From Rhynchosporium graminicola (Eukaryota; Ascomycota; Leotiomycetes; Helotiales; Ploettnerulaceae), in assembly GCA_900074885.1 (NCBI GenBank), contig FJUW01000064.1, positions 124,001 through 188,000 of the forward strand: 64,000 bases of DNA. The letters run 5' to 3'. Under the pieces are notes generated by a model. It was given only the letters and a program-made list of their open reading frames with translations. It was not told where the DNA came from and made no database searches. Both the position numbers and the translations under genes were made by a program. Positions 21,952 to 34,109 of this stretch are shown here, in pieces. How positions within the stretch are numbered: the stretch's first letter is position 1; every line of letters starts with the position of its first letter.

Positions 21952-24001
21952 ATGGCGGAATTCTTAGGGTCAGTACGTCGAGGCTGAGGTCCTCCTATCC
22001 TCACCTTCACGATGGCCAATTCTAATGTGTGTGCTCGTTACAGGTCCAGGATATCTCTGGTCTCCAAGAGCGACATTCGGTATGCCTGTTGCGCTCAACA
22101 ACAAATGGAATTGGCTAATCAGAAGCTAGATACGTTGGTACTCTCCACGAAATCAATTCTGAAAATGCCACTGTCGCACTCGAGAACGTCACATCTTTTG
22201 GCACCGAAAACCGTAAAGTCAACCAAGAGGATTACATCCCACCTTCCGACAGCATCTATGAATACATCGTCTTTCGTGGCAGTGATGTCAAGGACTTGAG
22301 AATTGAGCAGCCAGCTGCAGCCAAGGAGAACAATCCTCCGGCCCTCAACGACCCTGCAATACTTGGTGTAAGTGCGCATATTTCCTTGGGCAGCTGTTGA
22401 GCATGCGTTATGTAGCTGTGGATGTTTTAAGTGATGAAAGAATCTCGGATGTTAAATCATAGTGTCTCCGAGAGCGCGAAACCGTGTGGAGATTTTCCGT
22501 TGCCTTCCTTCTGATATGGGAAGCTATATACTACATTGATATTTGGAGATACGTTATGGCTCTGGTTAATCAATTTGTCCTATAGAGCGGATCTCGTCCT
22601 GCACCATCGAATCAAGCTCAAGCTCAAGCTGCTCAGCCGCCACGCCAATCTTCTCAGGGCTCCTCGCAACAAGCCCAAGGCCCTCCCCAAGGTCAAGGTC
22701 CACCCCAAGGCGGTCCACCTCAATTCCCTCACCACCCACAATATCCGCCCTTCTATCCTCCACCGACTGGATGGGGTCGCGCCGGTCCTCCTCCACCTGG
22801 CCCTGGGGGCTTCCCTCCAATGCCCTATGGCGCGCCTCCCCCTGGCTGGTACCCTGGACCACAAGGCTTTCCACCTGGACCATTCCCTCCCTATGGATAC
22901 CCACCCGGACCACCAGGACAATTTCAGCCACCTCCTCCCCAAAATCAAGGCCCAAAGCCAGCTCCCATCGGTCCCGGCGCAAACAAGCAACCCTCCCCTC
23001 CAGCCTCGAACCCAGCTGACAAGCTAGTCGAACCAAAGAGTTTGGTAAAGCCTGCAGCTGAGATGGCTGCTGCGGCAGTTCAGAAGACCCCCTCACCACC
23101 GACTGCAACAAAGCCTTCTCCAAATGAGGTTCAAGCTGCAATTGATCATCCTTCTTCAGCCCAAATTGCCGGTGGAAAGGCCACCGGTAAAGCTGCTCCA
23201 TCAGGCCTGAAGAACAACAATCGCGTCGCTCCAGCTGTTCCTTTGCAAGGCCCAGCTGCCACGAAGGCACCCTTACAACAACAGACCAACAATGCTCAAG
23301 CACCAGCTGCGAGAACTACTGGTCCAGCTGCTGGACAGAGTGACGCCATTCGAGCTGCAACTGCTGCAGTTGCCGCAGCAATGGCAACGGTACCTGGTCA
23401 GATGAACGGAAACGGCACTGATCTCCTTGCGAATAGAGTTAATGACATGAGAATCAACGACCCTGTACGTGCTCCAAGAATTCCAGGAGCTGCTGGTGCG
23501 GGATTTGCTGCCAACAGAGGACGTGGAGGAGGACGAGGCGGTCCTCGAAATGTAGAAAAGAAGGTCGAGGTCCCCGATTCAGACTTTGACTTTGAAACTG
23601 CCAATGCCAAATTCAACAAGCAAGATTTGGTAAAGGAGGCAATTGCTGGCTCACCTCTGGGAGAGAACCCTCCGGTTTCTTCACCGACGGAGGCTGAGGT
23701 ACCAGTCAGTACTTACAACAAGTCGACTTCTTTCTTCGACAACATCTCTTCTGAAAGCAAGGATCGTCTTGAGGCTGCTGGCCAGAAAGCAGGTGGACGA
23801 GAATGGAGAGGTGAAGAGCAGAAGAAGAACGTTGAGACCTTTGGACAGGGTAGCGTTGACAATGGTTACCGTGGTGGATTTCGCGGTCGAGGAAGGGGAC
23901 GTGGTGGTTTTAGAGGAGGCCGAGGTTACAGTGGCAATGGCCAGCCAAGTCGTGGCCGTGGAAGTTATCGAGGCCAAGGAGATGCACAAGCAGCTGTGTA
24001 A
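21952..24001 (+). CDS. scd6: LSM14/Scd6/Sum2 mRNA decapping and translation repressor
   Basis: Four exons (21952-21968, 22044-22079, 22130-22367, 22586-24001) encode 568 residues. Splicing of the 17-nt and 36-nt exons yields MAEFLGSRISLVSKSDIRYVGTL..., the divergent LSm domain of the LSM14 family (residues 1-85, with the SFGTENR loop). A Pro/Gly/Gln-rich low-complexity region follows. Then come the FDF motif (SDFDFETANAKF, about residue 430), an FFD box (STSFFDNISSE), a TFG-box region (KKNVETFGQGSV) and a C-terminal RGG tract. This order matches Scd6/Sum2/CAR-I/LSM14, a P-body protein that binds Dhh1, Dcp2 and eIF4G. The RGG tract is a likely arginine-methylation and RNA-binding region. All introns are GT-AG. 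Confidence 0.93.
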
Positions 24002-26926
24002 ATCTCCCAGACAGCGGCCACCGATCCCCAGGATGAATTCGAATTTTTTTGTGGTGTACAAAACTTCACGTAACAAATTTTCATTTCAGCACTGCGGCTC
24101 GATGACATCCTATTTGCCGTTCTTCATCGACCATTATTGGAATTTTGGATGTGGAATAGGTTTCGTTTGTGTTTCTTTTGCTTTCCTATTTCTTTCCAAA
24201 CTGTATCATCAGGATTACGACTCAAGCAACAAACGAAAGGGGCGGAATACGAATATGACCAGACACATTTCATGCTTGGGCAGGGACAGCCTGGGGATAA
24301 AATGCGGCCATTGCTTTTTCTTTATTTTTTGCGCAATGGAGGCAGCGCAATGGGGGTCATTCGACACTTGTGCTAGCGGATGGATATCTGGAGTTGCGTG
24401 GTCGTAGTCCAATAGGATTGAATTGGCTGGCGACAGGACGTCTTTGAAGCCATCTCCTGAAGAAGGGGTTTGGGCGGGGTGGATCGCATGGGCTGACGAA
24501 CGAATGGTGAGATTGAAAATAGTGGTCGATAACCGGGGATGGGTTTGAGTGTGTGATGAGCAACTAGATATGACAGTACTCGTCCAAAATACAAGAGTCC
24601 TCAAACCAACCTTCCAAGTGCCTCTGTGACTGCGTCTTCTCTCTGATCCCTTTCCCGTAACTTCTCTCCATGACTTGCCCAAAATGGAACTACTGCTTGG
24701 AAATTGTACTTACACCTTCTAGCAGTTTGTCCGCTGTCGTATACTTAAAAAGTCATCAGCCTGCCACATAACAATTATTATACAATTCCAGGTCACGGAA
24801 CGAGTTCAAGACTAGCTGTAATCCAATCAAAACTCTCATCTCTTCTGAGCCCTTTTCAACTTTCAAGAAGAGGGCGTGCCTCAAATCAACTAAGCTCGTC
24901 AACTTTCACCTACCTAGCTCAAGATGCTGTAAAAGGTGGCTCCCGCAATCAGTATCTATGTAGGTATGCCCATAATCAAATAGTTCAGTATCGCTTGAAC
25001 TTAACGTCTGTACAGCGAGCGATACAGGGCTCAAGATTTACTTTATTATCTAGCTACATATAAAGCCAGCCTTGCTAAGAAGGGGAAGACACCTCTATAA
25101 GGTATCCTATAACCTTACTAATTTTTACTTTCTATACAAGGTCTATGCTATGAGTAAGAAGTATCAAGTTATGACTTCTATACGTAGTACTTGGATATGT
25201 TGAAGTATCTACAAGTTCCGCGTATAGCGCTTAGCTACCTTTCTTAGTATTTTTCTTGATCGCTGAAGTTTTGCAATGCGATGATATTGTGGACAGGGAG
25301 ATGGCGAGGCGAGACGAGGGGGATATAATTCTTGACCGGCGAAGTAAGAGCTTTGCTTAATCGTTATATAGGTTGAAGGAGAATAGCTTGTAGAGGGCTG
25401 TACTTTGAGACTAAAGTTGCGAAATATAGTACGTTATGGTATGGTATGATGTATCGCAGGAAGCGATACGTCGAAATCATGTATATAGGTATTTGATACT
25501 ATCACTAGGTAGGTGCAAATAAGATTCGGGTAGAAAGTCCTGGCTGGATATGAGGGAGGGTACTTCGCGTGAGGTTCCCAAGTATATAAACCGGATTCCG
25601 GAGACGCCGTTATCCTGCCTCAGGGCTACCTCTTTGAAAGTTCTAGGTGTGAGAAAGGACATGAATCGAGGCTCATGTTCGACCTTCAGGGGGGGGGGAA
25701 TTGAATACTGGGTTGTTCTCCTATTATTCGACAGTCTAACATACCCGGGAACTGTTTAGGTATATTTCTGCCCGAGCACGTTTCGCGGATGTGAAATGGT
25801 GGTCCTAATTGCGTATGAGGCTCTATATCTCCTAGATACGCCCAGATACCAGGACAGCCCATATTCCTCCTTCGATAATATTTATCTATTCAAAAATTGA
25901 CGATATCAAATACAGTATCAGTCTTAAACATGATTGTCACACGATGTACGCACCCAACATCTCTCACAGGTACCCCATCAGAGATTGTAATCCGCACGAA
26001 GCATGTCTGTTCAAAATATTGCCAAACCTTAGCATCACCAGAAAGAGCTCGGGCGATGTTGAAATAAAAACGATGTCTTGGATTGGCTTTGCGTCCGAAA
26101 GAGAATTTCCCTTTTACTAGCGATTCGATACCTCAATTCGATCAACCCGGGAGAGGAGGGGGAAGGGTCGAGGGGGCTGTTAATGACCGAAGAGCGGTAC
26201 GAGAAGGCCCGTGGCTCGTTTCTCGCAAGAGGATACTCCAAATGAGGAGGAGATCCGGTACAGTAGCGAAACTGTAGGTGCGTGACACCACTTTCATTTT
26301 AAGGTGACTGCAGGTCAGCAGAAGTTTGAAGATGGGGCCTCAATTCGAATTTCTCTACCGTGAGGCTATTGGTCGTCAGCTGGGAACTAGAATAGACCCC
26401 TATGCGTCCTGAAGGCTGTGCTATATTATGCTTGTAATTCGGCGAGGTTACATAGAGGAGCTATTTTCTTGTTTGTACGGTTTTATCGATACCATTTGCA
26501 ACTTACTCACAAAGGTGGGAAAGGAAATATTACAGAGGTAACTTTAATCCCTTTGATAAGTCTTTGGTTGTTTGTGGATCAGTTTAGGATTGCCCAGTAT
26601 TAGTCTAGTGATCGTATGGAATAATTCCATGTGGCTTAATACTGCTCTGGACAGAACCTCAACTGTACTTGAGTGCTTCAGCGGCCACAACCTCTCTGAG
26701 CCTTTTGGCAGATCAATTTAATAAGAAATCAACGTCTACCCATCTCCCCTTTGACAAGATCCAGAGGGGAGATAACAACAGTAGTTGAGACTTTTTGGTT
26801 CGAAGAACCTTCAAATTCTGCCTCGATTCTAACCATAGCTTCGCTTAAATCACTTTCATGATCAGAAGGCCCTGGGTAGTCGAGTGGATTAACTGCCATC
26901 ACAAGTAAATACGCCTCAGAGCCGTA
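24002..26926. other. Gene-free AT-rich region, 2.9 kb
   Basis: No supported gene on either strand between Scd6 and the NLR relic. All frames are short (mostly under 90 codons beyond the Scd6 3' flank), and stretches around 24.7-25.6 kb and 25.9-26.7 kb look like unconstrained or degenerate sequence. A run of 10 G lies at about 25689-25698. No terminal repeats of a transposon were recognised by eye. Confidence 0.4.
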
Positions 26927-29900
26927 TCAATCATGCGAGATCGGTTCAAGTTCCCCGATATTCGTCATGTTAGGATCGCGCGGAAATAGATATGAACCCG
27001 TGAGGTTTGGTCGTCCAGACCGAATGGACGAGACGAAATCAAGACTATGAATGTCATCTTCTTGAAGCTGTTCCGTCGTGAGTTCCTTGGCAAGACTCTG
27101 CTTGTAATGTTGCACCTGTTGATATAAGAGTAGGGCTTCGTTCGAAATGCCGTCCGAAGTACTTTCTTCTCCAGTCTTACTTCTCAAAACAATCAGCAGA
27201 TAATACTGGGCCCTTGCCATGGCTTCTTTCCTTGTTCCATGTCAGCAGAACTCGCCAGTAAGTCCTTGGTAGTTTTGACGCACCCACATCCAGCTTCATG
27301 GGCTCCGTCGAGCATTTCCGGAAACATGTTCCTATGTTGCAGTTCATTAGCCATACGAAGTGCACTAAGACCTGCTTGCTTACTCTGCTTTCTCCATCCG
27401 CCCTGAGAGGCGATGAATCTCTCCTAGGACATAAATGCTGTCTTTGGTAATGAAAGACTTCTCGCCTAGCAGCCGCCGTCTTCTAGCCAAAGTATTCTTG
27501 TGGATTTTCTTAGCTGCCTCCAAATCCCCAACTGCTAAAAGATTACATCCGTACACGAAACTTCCTTTCAGGGTCGCTTGTGCATCGGGGCCATAAGCAT
27601 TTTCGATCAGTGTATATGCTCGCTTGGCAGTGGCGACAGCTTCGTCATTCTGATTCTGGTGAATTCGTATGTAAACAAGATTCTTGAAGCTTTCTCCGAA
27701 ATGTGCCGGCTCCTCCTCTTCTGTAATTCACTGCTCCTTGATGACTATGCTTTTTTCAAGGCGGTCTTGAGCGGCCTCGAATTCTTCATTCTACATCAGA
27801 AGAACGCCCAAATCATTCCAGCCATTCGCCAGTAGTAGATGATCGGCTTGCGTTGCTTTACCAGACTGCGTCAGAATCTGCAATTGTCTTTTCCGAAGTT
27901 GAAATGCCTTTTCTACAGGACTCGAGCAAGCCTTCTCCCGCTGAGTCCGATCTCTGCAAGACATGCGCCATGAATTGCACATATGTTAGCATGAATAGAC
28001 ATGATATCATCCCTGTCTCCTATGCTGCTACACACCTGTTCTCCCCATTCAAGTGTTGTTATGCTGCCACTTCTAAGACCAATTTCCCATAAATACATGC
28101 CGGCATCGGCCAGGAGAGACGCAAAAGTCCTGGAAGGCTGAACGCGAAGTTTCCAAGAGCTGTAGAAAGACTGCAGACTGAGAATTTGTGGCAAATATTC
28201 TTTCGATATGTTCCAATTATGGTTCGATGGAGTCTGTGTTACTGTTTGTGGTGGGAAGGACCTTCTGACAATTACAGCAGCGGTATCGAAGTTTTGTTGC
28301 AGAAGTACTGATCCTATAGATTCGCTCATGAGCTGGACCAAATAACTTCTCAGAGATCTGTGCATTGATAGAGAAGTAAAAATGCCCGTGCTGTTGTTGA
28401 TCTCTGCAAGGTGGCGGGTTGATAAGCTTTGTCGAACCCCGAAAAATCTAGAAATGCAGTATTAGTGGCTAGGTGTCAAAAGATGGAGATCATCGAGGTA
28501 GGAGCATAAGCAAAGAAGGCATTAGTAAAGATGCACACGAGGATTGAGTAGTGACTGACCCGAATCTTCTCTCTGGGCGAAGATAGGCCAGATCAGGCTC
28601 TGTCCAATCACCTATCAGCATCGCCTCAGGAACTCCATCCGGACTTAACATTGTGAGGAGCCGTAGAGTCTGGCTAGCTTCAGGTGATAGCTCTTGCAAT
28701 GCAAGGCCCCACACCTTCGACATTGGTGCTCCATACTGGAAAGTGCTCGAATCCCGAGAGTCGTAATTCCAAATTACTTGGAACGACGATGGCTCCTGGA
28801 GTAAGTTGAGCAGTTCCATCAGACTACAATGCGAGTGACTTGCAAACCCAGCAAACTGGGATACGAGGATCGGTAGACCGCCTACTTCCCTGAAGATCTT
28901 CTTCGCAACTTCTCTGTCGGCGATCTTTCTCTCCGAAACGCGTTGGTGGTAGATGTGTTTAAGGATGACCTCACAGCCGTCGACTTCTTCAAGGCCATCC
29001 AAATGAATCTCAGCAAATGCCATCTGTGAAAGAGACATTTTTTGGGTAGTGATGACGACTGATCCATGTTGACATAATGGCAGATAGGAGAAAATCCCAA
29101 GGTCTTCAGCGTTATCGAACACGATTAGCCATGATTGATCTTCCAAAAACTGTCAGTTATGCATGCGTGACTTGAGAAGGAGTCTTACGTTGTTTCAGCC
29201 ATCTTTTCATCTTATTAACACTTGATGCTTGATTCTCAGACACTTGATCAGGCATCCAGTGCCTGAGCAAAGTCATGAAATTTCTCGACGATGCTCAGTG
29301 CGTTTTCGGAGTTCACCCAGAATATGTACTCATAGTCGTCTTCAGGTCGATAGAGGTACTGAAGAGCGACCTGAGTCTTCCCAACGCCTCCAATTCCATG
29401 CAGGACACATGAGCTTGGCATCTTGTGCTCAGACTTCCGGCTCTCAGGCCAGCGTATATAGCTGTCTAGCAACCTAATAACTCTTCTCTTCCTTGGGAAT
29501 TGGGGTTTGGCGTTAAGTGGATTCCCAAAAGCAATGTTCCTTCTTCTTTCCGTGTAAGCCTTAATACTTGCTGGTGAATATCTGCCGCCCCCGCGCTTGT
29601 CTGTATCTGGAGCTTATTTTGATCACTGTCTGGGCTTGTTGAGAATTTGGGCTGATCACGTTTCACGACTGTGACTGCATCTTCACCAGACGGTATTTTG
29701 TGGTTGCATCCTGTAGAGATATTGTTAGTCAATGTCGGACATTTCTTGGTTGCGAGTAGAAATATCCTCGAGATCTAGTCATCATTTAGAGCCACACACG
29801 GGAAAGGCACATGTATATTTTTGGTATGATTGACAGCTCCTTGCCTCACACAACATTCATATCCTTCACTCCATCTTCCGACTACTGACAAAATCATTGT

Positions 29901-30031
29901 GAAACAAGCAGCTAATTCTTACCAAACAGCATTGGCCCGCCTCCAGAGTTATATTGGGCCCCAGAACCTAAATGATTGGTACCTCCCTGAGCATTACGTT
30001 GTCCACCGGAGCCGCCGGTGTAGTTGGCCAT
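26927..30031 (-). pseudogene. NB-ARC/TPR NLR gene relic with Gly/Asn-rich N-terminal exon
   Basis: Collinear pieces on the minus strand spell a fungal NOD-like receptor. They are, in order: an N-terminal exon (30031-29923) starting MANYTGGSGG and ending GPMLFG; the linker NPNSQGREELLG; the P-loop GIGGVGKTQVALQYL (about 29390); a Walker B-like WLIVFDNAED (29135); GSVVITTQ; GGLPILVSQFAG; then TPR-like repeats (KAFQLRKRQLQILTQSGKAT, LLLANGWNDLGVLLM, and downstream to about 27380). The frame is broken after GREELLG (about 29475), after FAQALDA (about 29250), at the intron near 29150, around 27940 and around 27230. In-frame TAG and TGA codons fall in the TPR region (about 27789 and 27726). Intact members act in heterokaryon incompatibility or immunity-like signalling. 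This copy looks dead, or else the assembly has indels. Confidence 0.75.
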
Positions 30032-31325
30032 AAAATTAGCGGTATCAGAAACACTATCACTGAATACCTTAATATAGAAAATATCATACTTAACTTCTCT
30101 GTAGTAATCGTGTATGATTATGAATTAATCACATTGCTTTCGGGCTCGTGCTAGTGGTTACACTAGCACCCCAGTATATATAGAAGAAACGATGCCTACC
30201 TATCTAGGTAGGTACTGTAAACGACGCGCAAAAATACTTACCCCGCATATACCAGCACCATCGGAGCCAATGGTAATAGCTTTAGACATTGACGGCTCGG
30301 CTCGCTCCGACTCCCTTTATTCAGTGGGCCGACAATTTATGCACTAACAACTTCGCTAGGGATTGGGGGCTAATAGTGATAGAATTGTATTGATGCTAAG
30401 TACTAGACAGATAGCCGGAAAACTCTGCACTTGGTATGGTATGCTAGTATACAGTGTACGCTAAGTAATAGTAATTCTAAGTATAGCTGTATCCATACCA
30501 ATTTCTGACAAATAGAACTGCCAGCTTTTTATGTTCACAATCCGCTCAAAGTCTTCAAGTACTAGAAGTCCGGGATGAAGATAGATAGGACCGGTCTACT
30601 GTCTCTGAACTTTCAGAAGCCAATAGAGAGCCTCCCTGAAGCCGCACGACCCTTGGACCCTACCAGTGCATGAATTGTCAGCCCACTGATTAAAGGGAGT
30701 GGGTACAAGTGTCTAGGCACGGCACGGCACGCCTACGCCCAGTCTGACTCCGTGTAGTCATTTGACTCACAGTTTCGCGCCTGTGTACGAATGGGAAAGC
30801 AATCTCGAAAGAATAGAGATGATCCGGGTCTACGTAGGTTCTAGATTCTAGCTACTTGAGTGGCTGCAATCCCTAGGCACTGTAAAATGGCACTGTAAAG
30901 CGGTAAAAAGTCGTGGGAGTTTACTGTAGGCATGTAAAGTCTGATGAGGAGATTATACTCTCAGTGGTCTGCACGGAGTCGATTCAGATAGCTTGTAAGG
31001 TTCCAACCGCCGATTTCATGGGTAGGTACTAGGCAAAACTTGAACACTAGACAAAAAATGTACGGGCCACTCCATTCGTGTTAGGTACCTACCTAGCTAG
31101 ATAAGCATGTTTGTTCATAGATAGGCTGAGCTGTGTTGGGAGCTCTCGGAGTCTCTGTTGGATACCGCTGACTAAATGAGTCCGCTGTCCCGTCCCAACA
31201 GCTCCCTTCTCGCACCTTCAATGCGGACTCAAACTCAAACTCGCACTCGCCAAAGATAAGGGCTCACCCTTTTAACTATCTTCCAGTTTTATTCTTGCAT
31301 TCACATTGTTTGGTATTCTTTCTGC
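30032..31325. other. Intergenic region holding a MITE-like inverted repeat
   Basis: 1.3 kb without coding frames. It contains the inverted repeat at 30310-30700, small GGTAGGTA and ACGGC repeats, and the upstream flank of the beta-lactamase-like gene. Confidence 0.4.
30310..30700. mobile_element. MITE-like element or DNA-transposon remnant
   Basis: A 36-nt arm at 30310-30345 (starting ACTCCCTTTA) recurs in inverted orientation at 30665-30700 with 33 of 36 matches, two of the differences being C/T. The 319-bp interior has no coding frame. This layout fits a non-autonomous DNA transposon or its solo remnant. The arms contain CAGTGGG, seen in some Fot1/pogo-type terminal repeats. I could not define a target-site duplication. 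Confidence 0.5.
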
Positions 31326-32551
31326 ATGGCGAAAGTTCAAGAGCATCTCGCGGCGCTTCAAACTACAATCGAACTCATTCTCAAAATCTCTGGGTCTGCC
31401 GGGGCCTCGGTTGGAGTAATCTCCAACGGGGAGCCTCACGATAGCCACTACGGATTCATGGACCACCGGCTCACTCGCCGGCCTGATGTCGATACACTGT
31501 ACGGAATCGGATCTCTCTCCAAGTCGATGCTAGCTCAGACATTCGCGAATCTTGTGGCCAAAAAGGTTGTGTCCTGGAACGACACTGTACACAGCATTTT
31601 ACCTGAGTTTGACAATAAAGACAAAAACCTCACAGACAATTGCAGCATATTGGACCTTCTATCTATGCGATCTGGCTTACCCACATTTAACAATCTGTGG
31701 TATCAGGGAAATTCTTCTCCTCTGGTCAGCAGGTCATCCTTGATGTCTATGGTCAATGGAATGCAAACTAGATTTCCCTTACGAAGTGACTGGAGATACA
31801 CAAACTGGGGCTATGCTGTAGCTGGTTGAAATTATACGACGAAGAACAGGTGTGGATTTTTCTGACCAAATGAGCAAGAGCTTGTTCCAACCATTGGGAA
31901 TGGTTCGCACAACTTTGGCTCCAGAATGGAGAGAGGACGGGAATGCTGCTCAGGGGTTCATGGGACTACCGGTCAATGCTACCCATAACGTCGCAAAAAA
32001 TCGATTCTGCAACCATCATGGGCGCCGCTGGCGGTGTGTGCAGTTCCACAAGAGAACTCCTCCTTCATTATGGAGGCCTTGTTGCTGCTCTAAAGCAAGA
32101 GATTGATGGCACAAAAACCGACAGTCCCGTATTCAACGGGCTTGCAACTCTATATCAAGGTCAGATAGCGGCGGGCCAAAAAGTCGAAACGAGCACGCAG
32201 TATACTTTAGGATGGGTCAAAGGATGCCTTCCGGGCAGAGTGGGCTTGCTATCGGAAAATGCCGGTCTTCTTGAGGAAGCTCCCTTGCTCGGTAAAGATA
32301 CCAAACCGCAAGTCCTCTTCACGCATACAGGTTCACTTGCTGGGTTTACCACTACGGCGATCCTTCTTCCGGAAATGCGGTCAGCTATCGTGGTTCTGGT
32401 GAATACCAAAGCTTCCTGTGACAGCTCGGACTTCATTGCAAGCGCTGTCCTCGAAAAACTGGTCGGAGGAACTGGGGATCATGACTTTGTTCAAATGGCT
32501 AGGTCAGTATGCAAAAGTCTTCTTACCGATACGCGGAGCAGAATACCGTGA
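31326..32551 (+). pseudogene. Beta-lactamase/transesterase-fold hydrolase with two frameshifts
   Basis: Three successive frames together cover one PF00144 (class C beta-lactamase-like) protein. The first frame (31326-31829) starts MAKVQEHLAAL and holds the nucleophile motif SLSK in YGIGSLSKSML, then WRYTNWGYAVAG with Y-x-N. A TGA at 31827-31829 follows. The next frame (about 31828-31995) reads EIIRRRTGVDFSDQMSKSLF. After an A6 run at 31995-32000 a third frame continues with ATIMGAAGGVCS and the HTG triad motif in VLFTHTGSLAGF, to a stop at 32551. Each break equals one extra base. Family members include fungal acyltransferases such as LovD, as well as esterases. Catalytic motifs are intact, so decay is recent or the breaks are sequence errors. 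No intron explains them. Confidence 0.75.
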
Positions 32552-33860
32552 TGGAATCATCAAGCCCACGGGGGTAGTGGTCGCCTACCTGCAGCTCCTG
32601 ATAGTACCAAATTACCTATAAAACCACGTATCCCTATCTAAACCCATCACATCTCTATTTCACAGACCGGGTAACGAACAACTCAAGCACCACCAAGATC
32701 CAACATATCTTCTCTCAAAGTCACATCTCCCCGGCTTCAAGTATGGACGGCCCAAATCACGGCGAAGCCGCGACAACAGATTCAGTCTGTGATACTCGTC
32801 ATTACGACACCCGCCACCAGCCCTGGATTGCAATCCTTAACAAGCTGAAGGGAGATAAGGCTGCTCCAACTGAGTCAGATGACAAGATGGAGACTTTTAC
32901 CGATGTCGAGGCTCCAGAGATGTTCACATATGAGGAAAGGGTCTACTACAACCACTCAAGCTAAGAGGTGGGTTCTGATCCTGATAGTCTTCGCTCGTAA
33001 TTCTGAAGTCAGATTAACAGTTGGCCAGTAGCACGATCCCGACCATGGCAGATTAGAGGATCTGCTTGGAAACACCACTTTGGCGATCGTGGCACTGTTT
33101 GAGCTTGCTGATAGGAAAGTGGGAAGTGTATGATGCCCAGGATCTCATGTGTACTTCGGTGGGATCCTTGCCTGGTTCATTCGAAACGGAATAGCTTAGG
33201 AATATAAACAGGTTCTCCAGATGAGTTCTGTCGCTTGTTGATGAGTCCAGGCCTAAATCTCGTGCATGCAAACTGCATGTCTTAATCCTGGCTTCAAAGT
33301 TCGTTCTATGATTCGCTTACAGATACCAAATGGCTCACCGAGGGGGCGTAGAATCTGATGGCAGGGTTAAATTGATTTATTCGCGTTATCCCGTCGTGGG
33401 TAAGCGTTCTTATGTGTTTCAATGGCTCCTGGTGTATGGTATTATCGCACACTAAATACGCGAGAACGAAGAAAATCAACAACATACCCCTTATAGGACT
33501 TTGTACAATAAGATGTGGAATGAATCAAAATTTTAGATAAAAGTACCCCTCTATTCGCAAGAAGCGCTGCTGCCTTTTGGTAATACTTCCGATCAATTCT
33601 GATCCGTAGACGTGAAGAAGTCGGCGTGCTCTTCCACGTCTCGATTTTAGTGTGCGGATAATACAGTACACCAGGAGAATGGATCAATGCTTTCGTGAGT
33701 GCTGCTGATCTTGCGATTGAGGAGCTGCGGCGAAATGTGTGCGATATGTAAGTTCAAGTTCTCCTACCTACTGAAGCTAGCATACCCAGGCTACAACCCG
33801 CTGATGATTGATATGCAGCAGATCATATTCGACAAATTTAGTTAATGCAAGTCGGGCAAG
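32552..33860. other. Region without clear genes
   Basis: 1.3 kb between the hydrolase relic and the ankyrin-like scrap. It holds one small frame (32743-32964) listed separately. Nothing else has coding support. Confidence 0.35.
32743..32964 (+). CDS. Small hypothetical frame, 73 codons
   Basis: A 73-codon frame starts MDGPNHGEAA and ends ERVYYNHSS. It is hydrophilic and acidic (ETFTDVEAPEMFTYEE), with no domain that I recognise. It could be the first exon of a decayed gene, since a plausible donor (AGGTGGGT) follows the stop, or noise. The neighbours are relics of metabolic genes. Confidence 0.2.
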   Translation: MDGPNHGEAATTDSVCDTRHYDTRHQPWIAILNKLKGDKAAPTESDDKMETFTDVEAPEMFTYEERVYYNHSS

Positions 33861-34109
33861 ATGCCTCTGAGCGCGGGTTATCTGGCACCCTTGCACTTGG
33901 TTATGCTCGACAAAGCTGGCTGGAGGCTCTGCAGTATGTTCAGGGTCCAGCCATATCCCGATGAAACTGCCTTATCTTGTTGGAAGCTATTTCTGAATCA
34001 TGGAATCTCAATACACGCGCCAAAAAAAAACAACTTCAAGTCAGCCTTGCTAGATCACTTCAATGAACAGATCAACTGGCCCGCAGCTTGCGGACTTTTA
34101 ATTTATTGA
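33861..34109 (+). pseudogene. Possible ankyrin-repeat fragment
   Basis: An 82-codon frame contains APLHLVMLDKAG and, later, KLFLNHGISIHAPKK...SALLDHF. These resemble the T-P-L-H and LL-x-x-GA-D-I-H-A-P positions of ankyrin repeats, though degenerate. There is no other exon around it. It ends right where the CmcJ-like homology begins, which suggests a rearrangement joint. The assignment is weak. Confidence 0.28.

Noticed and set aside
22566..23303. 245-codon frame on the minus strand
   Set aside because: It lies entirely antisense to the Pro/Gly/Gln-rich exon of Scd6. Such codon bias creates long mirror frames, and the translation shows no family features.
24700..26000. A degenerate retrotransposon in the gene-free stretch
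   Set aside because: I found no reverse-transcriptase or integrase motifs and no long terminal repeats by eye.
26927..29732. RIP as the cause of NLR decay
   Set aside because: The lesions are mostly frame shifts. Only isolated stops could come from C-to-T changes, and one of these (CGA to TGA) is not in CpA context. A RIP index would be needed to revisit this.
31815..31860. An intron explaining the first break in the beta-lactamase-like gene
   Set aside because: No GT donor and AG acceptor pair near 31820-31850 restores the frame. The offset equals a single extra base.
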